From: Actinomycetota bacterium | GTDB lineage: Bacteria; Actinomycetota; Actinomycetes; Propionibacteriales; Propionibacteriaceae | DNA: 64,000 bases | Assembly (NCBI GenBank): GCA_020161795.1 | Contig: JAIUOR010000051.1 | Location: 1-64,000 of the forward strand | Reading direction: 5' to 3' | In this document: in pieces, positions 37,045 through 44,290 of the stretch | How the letters are laid out: every line of letters starts with the position of its first letter | How positions within the stretch are numbered: the stretch's first letter is position 1 | Notes under the pieces: model-generated | Database searches by the model: none | Told to the model about the DNA's origin: nothing | The model's input: the letters and a program-made list of their open reading frames with translations, nothing else | Program-made: the position numbers and the translations under genes

Positions 37045-37728
37045 GTGCGCGTGTTGGTCGTCGAGGACGAGCTCTTCATGGCGGAGGCGATCCGCGACGG
37101 GTTGCGCCTGGAAGCGATCGCAGCCGACATCGCGGGGGACGGCGACACCGCCCTGGAGATGCTGAGCACCAACGGCTATGACATCGCCGTTCTCGATCGC
37201 GACATCCCAGGGCCCTCCGGCGACGAGGTCGCGAGCCGCATCGTCGCATCCGGAAGCGGCATGCCCATCCTGATGCTCACCGCCGCGGATCGGCTCGACG
37301 ACAAGACCTCCGGTTTCGCGCTCGGCGCCGACGACTACCTCACCAAGCCATTCGACCTGCAGGAACTCGTGCTACGGCTCCGAGCTCTCGACCGCAGACG
37401 TGCTTACCTCCGTCCGCCGGTGCGGGAACTCGTTGGTCTGCGGCTGGATCCGTTCCGCCGCGAGGTGTACCGCGATGGCCGTTACGTCGCGCTCACCCGC
37501 AAGCAATTCGCCGTGCTCGAAGTTCTCATCGCGGCCGAAGGGGGTGTCATCAGCGCCGAGGAGCTCCTGGAACGCGCCTGGGACGAGAACGCCGACCCGT
37601 TCACGAATGCCGTGCGCATCACCGTGTCGGCTCTGCGCAAGCGACTCGGCGAACCGTGGCTGATCGCGACGGTCCCCGGCGTGGGTTACCGCATCGACCC
37701 CGGGCCGAACGGGATTGACCATGGCTAG
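37045..37728 (+). CDS. OmpR-family response regulator
   Basis: Protein of 227 aa. Receiver domain at about 1-115 with acidic pair in VVEDELF, phospho-acceptor Asp in IAVLDRDIPG, Thr in LMLTAAD and Lys in YLTKPFD. The winged helix covers about 130-220 (YVALTRKQFAVLEVLI, then ITVSALRKRLGEPWLIATVP with GVGYRI). The GTG at 37045 directly starts the receiver sequence; an in-frame upstream start would add 26 unrelated residues. The kinase gene overlaps its end by 8 nt. Confidence 0.92.
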   Translation: MRVLVVEDELFMAEAIRDGLRLEAIAADIAGDGDTALEMLSTNGYDIAVLDRDIPGPSGDEVASRIVASGSGMPILMLTAADRLDDKTSGFALGADDYLTKPFDLQELVLRLRALDRRRAYLRPPVRELVGLRLDPFRREVYRDGRYVALTRKQFAVLEVLIAAEGGVISAEELLERAWDENADPFTNAVRITVSALRKRLGEPWLIATVPGVGYRIDPGPNGIDHG

Positions 37729-38839
37729 AGCCCCCGGGTTGAGCATTCGTCTCAAGCTTGCGCTCAGCTACGCCGCATTCCTCATGCTCGCCGGCCTCCT
37801 GCTGATCGCCGGGGTGTGGGTGTTTCTCCTGGGCGCACTTCCCGACGTAACGGCCAGCCCGATTGGAGTGCTGGACTTCCGGGCCATCTTCCTGGGGAAC
37901 TACCTTCCGGCCGCTGCCGGGACGCTGGGCTTCCTGCTGCTCTTCGGCCTGCTCGGTGGCTGGATTCTCGCGGGCCGGATGCTCGCGCCACTGACCCGCA
38001 TCACGGACGCGACCCGCAGAGCCGCAACGGGATCGCTCTCCCATCGGATCGAGCTGGAAGGACGGAACGACGAGTTCCGGGAACTCGCCGACAGCTTCGA
38101 CGGCATGCTGGCGAGGCTGGAAGCGCATGACGCTGAGCAGCAGCGCTTCGCCGCCAATGCCTCCCACGAACTGCGCACGCCGCTCGCGATCACCCAGGCT
38201 CTCCTCGACGTCGCCCGAAAGGATCCGGATCGTGCGGGCAGCGAGCTCGATGAACGCCTCCGCGTGGTCAACGCCCGGGCGATCGAGCTCACCGAGGCGC
38301 TCCTGCTGCTCAGCCGCACCGAGCAGCGCTCCTTCGCACGCGACGAGGTCGACCTGTCGCTCCTCGCGGAAGAGGCCGTCGAGACCCTCCTGCCTCTGGC
38401 CGAGAAGCACGGCGTCGCAATCGAAGCTTCCGGGGATGTCACGCCCACGACCGGCTCCCCTGCCCTGTTGCTGCAGCTGACGATGAACCTGGTGCAGAAC
38501 GCGATCGTCCACAACCTGCCCGAAGGCGGCACTGTTCGGATTCACACGAGCGCCGGGCCGGGGGTTGCCGTGCTGACGGTGGAGAACACCGGTGAGCAGC
38601 TCAGCCCACAGCTGGTCGCCACCCTGACCGAACCATTCCAGCGTGGCACCGAGCGCCTTCGCAGCGATCACGCTGGCGTCGGGCTGGGGCTGGCGATCGC
38701 CAAGAGCATCGCCCAGGCACACGATGGAACGCTCTCACGCTGGCTCGGCTCGACCACGTCTCGGTCAAGATCTCCGGCCTCGGAACCGTCGATGCCCACT
38801 GGACGACCGAGTCGATCCGTCCCCTCGTCCTCGGCGTGA
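37721..38839 (+). CDS. Sensor histidine kinase with its 3' end replaced (chimeric tail)
   Basis: Frame of 372 aa. Two transmembrane helices (about 12-35 and 60-82), HAMP (about 83-135), HisKA with H-box NASHELRTPLA, N-box NLVQNAIVHN and G-boxes ending GVGLGLAIAKSIAQAHDGTL at about residue 338. After that the normal last strand of the ATPase domain is missing: the sequence switches at about 38735-38740 into the coding sequence of an amidohydrolase, read here out of frame as a Ser/Arg-rich tail. The kinase lacks only its last 20 or so native residues and might be weakly active or dead. Confidence 0.8.
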   Translation: MARAPGLSIRLKLALSYAAFLMLAGLLLIAGVWVFLLGALPDVTASPIGVLDFRAIFLGNYLPAAAGTLGFLLLFGLLGGWILAGRMLAPLTRITDATRRAATGSLSHRIELEGRNDEFRELADSFDGMLARLEAHDAEQQRFAANASHELRTPLAITQALLDVARKDPDRAGSELDERLRVVNARAIELTEALLLLSRTEQRSFARDEVDLSLLAEEAVETLLPLAEKHGVAIEASGDVTPTTGSPALLLQLTMNLVQNAIVHNLPEGGTVRIHTSAGPGVAVLTVENTGEQLSPQLVATLTEPFQRGTERLRSDHAGVGLGLAIAKSIAQAHDGTLSRWLGSTTSRSRSPASEPSMPTGRPSRSVPSSSA

Positions 38840-39060
38840 TCGAGAGCTTCGGCGTGTCGCGCTCGATGTTCGCCAGCAACTTCCCCGTGGACGGCCTGCG
38901 GGCCACCTTCGCAGGGCTCTACGCCGCCTTCGACGCCTGCACGGCCGACTTCTCACGCACCGAGCGAGCAGCGCTGTTCGCCGACACCGCCCGAGCGATC
39001 TACCGCATCCCGCTGCCCGAGACCACACCGACCCAGCCAGAAACGGAAGGTGCCCGATGA
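38740..39060 (+). pseudogene. 3' fragment of an amidohydrolase (L-fuconolactonase-like)
   Basis: Frame 1 reads LARLDHVSVKISGLGTVDAH, then SIRPLVLGVIESFGVSRSMF and ASNFPVDGL, ending in AIYRIPLPE...EGAR. That is the C-terminal third of an amidohydrolase-2 enzyme (KxSGLGT and MFASNFPVD motifs). The first two thirds are missing, replaced by the histidine kinase gene. Its stop overlaps the ATG of the aldo/keto reductase (ATGA), showing that the two were once an operon. With the reductase it resembles an oxidative L-fucose pathway pair; that is inference. Confidence 0.75.
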
Positions 39061-39990
39061 GGCGTCGCCAGCTCCCCGGCAACAGCGGACTGGAGGTCAG
39101 CGCGATCTCGATCGGGTCCGGACCGTGGGGGGTCTCCTCACCGATCCATGAGTTGGCTGCCTCGGAGGAGGCGATCGTCCAGACCGTCCACGCCATCTTC
39201 GAGAGCCCGATCAACTGCCTCGACACCTCGAACGTGTACGGCGAGGGGGAGAGCGAGCGCCGCATCGGTCGCGCGATCCGCGAGTACGGGGGGGCTGCCC
39301 GCTGGCTTCGTGCTGCAGACGAAGCTCGATCGCGACATGGCAACCGACGACTTCGGCCCGGAGCGACTCTGGCGGTCGCTGGAGGAGAGCCTGGGGCGGC
39401 TGAGCGTCGACGCGGTGTCGGTGCTCTTCCTGCACGACCCCGAGCACACCACCTACGACACCGCCATGCGCGCCGCCGAGACACTGCAGGAGATGCGTGC
39501 GCAGGGCTACGCGTCGCTCATCGGGATCTCGGGCGGACCCGTGCCCCTACTGCAACGGCTGATCGACACCGGCGCCTTCGAAGCCCTGATGACGCACAAC
39601 CGCTACGCGCTGCTCGACCAGCGGGCCACCGGCCTGCTCCACAGCGCCGCCGAGCGGCGCATCGCCACCTACAACGCCGCCGTGTACGGGGGCGGGATCC
39701 TGGCCACCTCGCCGCGCACCATGACGACCTATCGTTACGAGCCGGCAGCGCCCTGGGTGCTTTCCGCCGTCGATCAGATGATCGCCGCGTGCGACCGGTA
39801 CGAGTTTCCGATCGCGGCCGCCGCGCTGCAGTTCTCGCTGAGGAATCCGGACATCGACTCCACGGTGGTCGGTGTCGTGAGCCCGCAGCAACTGGCGGAC
39901 ACCCTGGCGCTCGCCGAGATGACACCGCCCGATGGGCTGCTCGATGAACTCGTTGCGCTCACCCCGGCAGACGTCGGCCTGCCCTTCTAG
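39057..39990 (+). pseudogene. Aldo/keto reductase (sugar 1-dehydrogenase-like) with a frameshift in a G7 run
   Basis: The N-terminal 78 codons read MRRRQLPGNSGLEVSAISIG, NCLDTSNVYGEGESERRIGR and AIREYGG; then the frame is lost at seven consecutive G (39288-39294). With six G the text continues LPAGFVLQTKLDRDM and runs to ...ADVGLPF at 39990, giving a full reductase of about 310 aa. Tyr in NVYG and Lys in QTKLDRD are the active-site pair, so the only defect is the extra G. This may be an assembly or sequencing error, slippage, or true decay after the upstream gene was cut. Confidence 0.75.
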
Positions 39991-40010
39991 ACCGGCCGAC
40001 CGGCCGACAC

Positions 40011-40619
40011 TCAGGTCAGCGCGAGCGTGGTCAGGCAGGTGGCTGCCTCGTCGCCGCTCGTCGTGATCGGCTGGGTGGCGGTGCGGCCCTGGTACTCGAC
40101 GGTCAGGGTCGCGTCGAGATCGCGGGGCAGCCACAGCCCGAGGAAGCCGTTGTCGTAGGTGCGCAGCTGCTCGTCCACCAGCGTCTCGCCCGCGGCATCG
40201 ACGACGGTCACCTGGACGTCCGCGTTCTGCAGTTCTCCCACGCACGTGGTGAGGCTGTGGAAATGGCAGTCGTGGGTCCGGGTCAGGTACGGCGCGAAGG
40301 AAACGTAGAACTTGTCGGCCGGCAGGGGCAGACTCGCCTCGCGTTCCTGGTCGTCGCTGAGCAGCAGTTGACCGGGACGGACCGATGCGATCAGATTCGC
40401 CGGACGTTCGGCGAGTGGCGTCCGGTCGAGCCGTTCGATGATCTGGCTGGCGTCCAGCCCGGTCAGGCCGTGGGCGGCGAGCATGGATTCCGCCCCGGTC
40501 GAGGCGGGGCTCGCCGGGGTGGTGGCGCTCTGGCTCGGGGCCGGAGCGCTGGCGCATCCGGGCAGGGCGAGCCCGGCGGCCAGGGTGAGTGCGGCGACAA
40601 CCGCAACGTGCATCTTCAT
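40011..40619 (-). CDS. CueP-family copper-binding lipoprotein
   Basis: Protein of 202 aa. Residues 1-22 are a lipoprotein signal (LALPGC). After a Ser/Thr/Pro/Ala linker comes the CueP domain: FYVSFAPYLTRTHDCHFHSL with the C-x-H metal cluster, TTCVGELQNADVQVTV, and the late Cys in EAATCLTT. CueP holds copper in the periplasm of Salmonella; actinobacterial members sit on the outer face of the membrane. A DUF6153 gene lies upstream on the same strand. Confidence 0.85.
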   Translation of the reverse strand: MKMHVAVVAALTLAAGLALPGCASAPAPSQSATTPASPASTGAESMLAAHGLTGLDASQIIERLDRTPLAERPANLIASVRPGQLLLSDDQEREASLPLPADKFYVSFAPYLTRTHDCHFHSLTTCVGELQNADVQVTVVDAAGETLVDEQLRTYDNGFLGLWLPRDLDATLTVEYQGRTATQPITTSGDEAATCLTTLALT

Positions 40620-40738
40620 GGTCTTCTCCTTGATCGATCGCTGACGAGGGCGCCGGGCGGACAGGCCCGGGCGCGGGGCCGGAAGGAATGGATCCAGACC
40701 GCCGCGGAGGCGTCACTGGACCCGACTCCTGCGGCCGG

Positions 40739-41179
40739 TCAGGTGCGACTGACGCAGAGAGCGTGAAGGGAGGGTGGCCGCGGGAACGCGGCCGCGATGG
40801 CGACGCCGTTCGCGACCCATGGACGGTGGACGCGGTGGGCCCAGCGGGTCAGCCGGCCCGGGGGAACCAGCAGGCGGGCCATCAGGAGCAGGATGATCAC
40901 GCACGCCATGGCCATGGCCTGGTGCCCGTCCGCGTGGCCCTCGGCGCCGGCCACCACGCCCGGGTTCACGACGGCCGCCCCCGCGGCGTCACCGTGCACG
41001 TGGCTGCTCACCGGCGCGGCATCGAACCGGGCCGGCGCGCTGCCGGGAGTGCCGTGCGTGCCGATTCCGTGCATCCCGATGAGGCCGAGAACGATCAGCA
41101 CGGCTATCAGCGCGCCGGGCAGCGCGCACCGCACCAACCGGCGGAGGCGCGAATCCGGGTGCAGGAGTCCTGGGGTCAT
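40739..41179 (-). CDS. DUF6153-like membrane protein, probably copper-associated
   Basis: Protein of 146 aa. Two transmembrane helices (about 20-40 and 88-105) flank a His-rich outside loop (HGIGTHG, SSHVHGD, EGHADGHQ), which suggests metal contact. The form is that of DUF6153 proteins. It precedes the CueP gene by 119 nt on the same strand, so a joint copper role is likely but inferred. Confidence 0.65.
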   Translation of the reverse strand: MTPGLLHPDSRLRRLVRCALPGALIAVLIVLGLIGMHGIGTHGTPGSAPARFDAAPVSSHVHGDAAGAAVVNPGVVAGAEGHADGHQAMAMACVIILLLMARLLVPPGRLTRWAHRVHRPWVANGVAIAAAFPRPPSLHALCVSRT

Positions 41180-41287
41180 CTCGGCCTCAGCTTACGGGAC
41201 GAGGGCTGCCGGGGCCGGTGGTGCGGCCGGCCCACTGGCGGGCCGCGGGCAGGGTTCACCCGGGCGGTTCGGGCTTACGCTTGTCCC

Positions 41288-41671
41288 ATGCAGCTCACGG
41301 TCACGGTCGTCACCCCGGCTGAGCGTCCCGCGGACGGGACGCCCGTCGTCATCGACGTGCGGGACACCTCGCGCATGGACGTCGCCGCCACCAGCGTGAA
41401 TCGCGTCGTGACCAGCGTCGGAGCCCTGCCGCCCGAACCCGACGCCGGGCCCGAGGCGGCGCCGGAGCGGGACGACGTCCCGGAAGCCCTCACGATCGCC
41501 GAACTGGAGGTGCCGGACGACCTGGTCGACGCCGGCGCGCTCACGGTCTTCGTCCACGTCGAGGCCGCGGGCAGCGAGCAGATCACAGCGGGCGATCTGC
41601 TGACCGTCCAGTCGTTCCCCGTGGTCACCGGCGCCGACGAACTCGTGGTCGAGGTCATCCGGATCGGCTGA
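41288..41671 (+). CDS. Small beta-rich protein, weakly like the YbaY/YscW fold, next to the ATP-grasp gene
   Basis: Protein of 127 aa with no signal peptide. The pattern PVVIDVRDTSRMDVAATSVN and TIAELEVPDDLVDAGALTVF resembles the YbaY/YscW-like beta-sandwich (VxLxDxSxxDAxAxxI). The resemblance is only by pattern. It is convergent with and overlaps the ATP-grasp gene by 17 nt. Possible accessory of the protease-ligase pair, or unrelated. Confidence 0.65.
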   Translation: MQLTVTVVTPAERPADGTPVVIDVRDTSRMDVAATSVNRVVTSVGALPPEPDAGPEAAPERDDVPEALTIAELEVPDDLVDAGALTVFVHVEAAGSEQITAGDLLTVQSFPVVTGADELVVEVIRIG

Positions 41672-42659
41672 GCGCGGAGGACGGTACGACCGGATTGGCC
41701 AGCCAGCCCGCGACGGCGTCGGTGATGGGGTAGCCGGCGCCGTACTCGCAGAACAGGAACTCCCCCGCGGGGTTCACCTCCAGGAAGACGTACTCGCCGT
41801 CGGGCGTGAGCCGGAAGTCGGCACCGCCGTAGACCAGCCCGAAGTGCGCCATCAGCGCCCGTAGCCCGGAGGCGACCTCGTCGGGCAGCCGGACGGCCGA
41901 GGTGCCGGCGGTGCGCATCCGCAGCCGGAAGTCGATGTCGGGCGAATCGCGTCCGTCGATCGCCATGGCGAACAGGTCGTCGCCGACCACGGTCACCCGG
42001 ATGTCGGCCACCCCCGGCACGTACTCCTGGAAGATCACCGGAGCCAGGTGCAGCCGGTCGAGCTGGGCCAGGTCGGCCACGGTCAGCCGCCGGGTCTCCC
42101 GCCACACCTGGTAGGTGGCGGCGAAGATCTTGTAGACGACGTTGTCGATGCCCCACTGCTCGGCGAAGGCGCGCGCCTCTGCGCCGTCCGAGGTCATCAG
42201 GGTACGGGGCGTCCGCAACCCCAGCGTGGGCGCAACGGCCAGCTGCAGTGCCTTGTGGGAAGCCAGTTGGTCGGCCACCAACGGGTTCAGCCACGGACAG
42301 CCGAGCAGGGCGTACATCCCGTGGATCGCCTCGTGCCATTCCCCGTAGCAGAACCCCCGCGCGTCCGGGTCGGCGACGGCGGCATCCACCGCCACCAGTT
42401 GCGGGCGCCGCCACCACACCGAGCGGGCGTCGGTGAGATCGACGATGCCCGCCTCCTGATGCCGCACCCGCACCACGGGACGGTCGCCGGTGTGGTCGAT
42501 GGTCAGGGTCTCCCGCCCCGGGAGGTCGCTGAGATCGAGGAGGAAGCTCGGCACGCCCCACTCGGTGAGGCGGCCGATCACCGTGGTGGCGTGCAGATCT
42601 CCCGGATGGGAGAGGACCACGACCGGCCCCCTCCCATCCGAGCCGGCGGGCTGGGTCAC
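41655..42659 (-). CDS. ATP-grasp ligase, graspetide-maturase-like
   Basis: Protein of 334 aa. An N-terminal pre-ATP-grasp domain (about 1-125) has VVVLSHPGDLHATTVIGRL and VWWRRPQL, the latter typical of MvdD-like maturases. The ATP-grasp domain (about 130-325) has the nucleotide Lys in NVVYKIFA, the QEYVPGVADIRV segment and metal residues in FLEVNPAGE. It starts at GTG 42659, overlapping the astacin stop by 4 nt (GTGA), so the two are strictly coupled. Such enzymes join Glu/Asp side chains to Ser/Thr/Lys. The likely substrate is the ET-x-KE repeat tail of the protease, which is inference. Confidence 0.85.
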   Translation of the reverse strand: MTQPAGSDGRGPVVVLSHPGDLHATTVIGRLTEWGVPSFLLDLSDLPGRETLTIDHTGDRPVVRVRHQEAGIVDLTDARSVWWRRPQLVAVDAAVADPDARGFCYGEWHEAIHGMYALLGCPWLNPLVADQLASHKALQLAVAPTLGLRTPRTLMTSDGAEARAFAEQWGIDNVVYKIFAATYQVWRETRRLTVADLAQLDRLHLAPVIFQEYVPGVADIRVTVVGDDLFAMAIDGRDSPDIDFRLRMRTAGTSAVRLPDEVASGLRALMAHFGLVYGGADFRLTPDGEYVFLEVNPAGEFLFCEYGAGYPITDAVAGWLANPVVPSSALSRSG

Positions 42660-44017
42660 TGCAGACCCTGCCCGTATGCCTGGACGACGGCGTCGTGCTG
42701 GGCGGCCAGCACGGCCACCACCTCCTCCAGCGCGGCCACCCGGGCTTCGAGGCTGGTGGCCTCCTGGTCGCAGCCGCAGGGGCTGGCGGTGGGCAGTTGC
42801 TGCGCGACCGCCTGCTGCTCGGCGGCGTACGGCGTCGCCATCGCGAACGGCAGCCCGGCGTCCCCGAACCCCGGGTTGACGACCACGCCGCCGCCGGGAA
42901 GCGTGACGTTCTCCTGGATCGTCTCGACGAGCTCCTTGCGGGTCTCGCCGACCAGTTCCTTGGCCGTCTCCGGCGCCAGCTCCTTGAGGGTCTCCGGAAC
43001 CAGTTCCTTCTTGGTCTCGGGCACCAATTCCTTCTTCGTCTCCGGCGACTGCTCCTTGAAGGTCTCCGGCGAGAGCTCCTTGAGCGTCTCGATCTTCTCC
43101 TTCGTGTGCTCCTTGAGGGTCTCCAGCTCCTTGCTCGTCTCGACCTTCTCCTTGAGGGTCTCGATGAAGGTCTCCACGGGCAGCTTGACGATCGGGCACA
43201 TCGAGTTGGCCGCCGCGATGTCGCCGGCGCTCAACCCCGTCCGCTGGCCGATCGACGCGGTGGGATCGGTCGGGACGATCGTGTCCATCCCGTTCTTGGT
43301 GAAGGCATCCCGCGGGTAGTGCATGATCGAGCCGTAGTCGTACCCGCCGACGTCGTCGCCGTCGGTGATGTGCTGGTTGAAGTTGTGCTCGGTTCCGCTG
43401 AGGATGTTGGCCCACGCGATGGTGACGAAGCTGTCGCGATCCTCCCGCGACTGCTCGTGCCACAGCCCCACGGCGTGCCCGATCTCGTGGATCGTGTTCC
43501 CGGTCGTGCAGCCGGCCGCCAGGTTGACGAACTGCTGCCCGCCGCGCTTGCCCACGCTGGACGAGCACCCGCTACCGGGCCGGAAGGTCACCCAGTCGGG
43601 GTAGCTGGCCTCATTGGCCGCCGTGCGGAGCACGAAGGTGAACCGGGTGTTGGCCTCCCAGTGCTTGATGGCGTCGGTGACCCGCGCCTGGTTCGTCAGC
43701 GCGGAGTCGATCGTGTAGGGCACGACGCAGTTCGGCCACCGGAACTGGTTCCCGGTGATCAGCACGGCGGCCGCCACGGCGCCCGTCAGCTCCGCGCGCA
43801 GGACTTCGGTCTCGGCCTCGACCTCCTCCACGGTGCCGAGCACGATGTCGCCTTCGAACATGGCGAGGCCGTCCAGGGCGACGTACTGGACGGCCTTACC
43901 GCGGAAGTTGGCTCCCGAGATGAGAGCGGTATGGACGGTCTTGTTCCTCACGGGGGCAGAATGCTCACTGCCCTCCGGCTGCGTGGACCCAGCATTACGG
44001 GTCGGTTTGTCTGCCAT
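42656..44017 (-). CDS. Astacin-family (M12A) metalloprotease with a tandem octapeptide repeat tail
   Basis: Protein of 453 aa. N-terminal pro-region with FEGD (54-57), the astacin aspartate-switch latency motif. Catalytic domain about 90-275: HEIGHAVGLWHEQSREDRD from His177 (zinc ligands H177, H181, H187; general base E178) and the Met-turn SIMHYP (230-235). Residues 310-365 are seven octads of the type ETKKELVP, preceded by looser ETxKE units from 282. A Gly-rich segment, a CGC and a short coiled coil (about 419-446) end the protein. There is no signal peptide, odd for an astacin. The ATG at 44017 follows GGAG. The ATP-grasp gene is coupled to its stop. Confidence 0.9.
   Translation of the reverse strand: MADKPTRNAGSTQPEGSEHSAPVRNKTVHTALISGANFRGKAVQYVALDGLAMFEGDIVLGTVEEVEAETEVLRAELTGAVAAAVLITGNQFRWPNCVVPYTIDSALTNQARVTDAIKHWEANTRFTFVLRTAANEASYPDWVTFRPGSGCSSSVGKRGGQQFVNLAAGCTTGNTIHEIGHAVGLWHEQSREDRDSFVTIAWANILSGTEHNFNQHITDGDDVGGYDYGSIMHYPRDAFTKNGMDTIVPTDPTASIGQRTGLSAGDIAAANSMCPIVKLPVETFIETLKEKVETSKELETLKEHTKEKIETLKELSPETFKEQSPETKKELVPETKKELVPETLKELAPETAKELVGETRKELVETIQENVTLPGGGVVVNPGFGDAGLPFAMATPYAAEQQAVAQQLPTASPCGCDQEATSLEARVAALEEVVAVLAAQHDAVVQAYGQGLQ
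42923..43090 (-). repeat. Seven tandem 24-bp units in the astacin gene
   Basis: Each 24-nt unit encodes ET-x-KE-x-x-x: ETLKELSP, ETFKEQSP, ETKKELVP (twice), ETLKELAP, ETAKELVG, ETRKELVE. The Thr, Lys and two Glu positions never change while the third residue and the last three vary, which suggests selection on the invariant side chains. Confidence 0.85.
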
Positions 44018-44290
44018 CTGAGCTCCTCGGCGTCGTGGCACAACAAGGCGGGGGTGGGGAGGACGCGCGACCCGGCGCAATCCTTCATGGCAGGGTGCCG
44101 CGGGCGGCACCCCGTTGGCCAGCTGTATACCGAAGCCGGGCCACGCGCGACACCGTCTAGGCGATGATCAGGCGGACGCCGTCGGCTTCCCCGGTCACCC
44201 GCCGAGGTCAGCGCCGCGGTCGGGACCATGCTCCTTGGGTAGAAGGTAACACCAAAGCGCCGGGGACGATATGGGTTGGGTTACCGCCCG

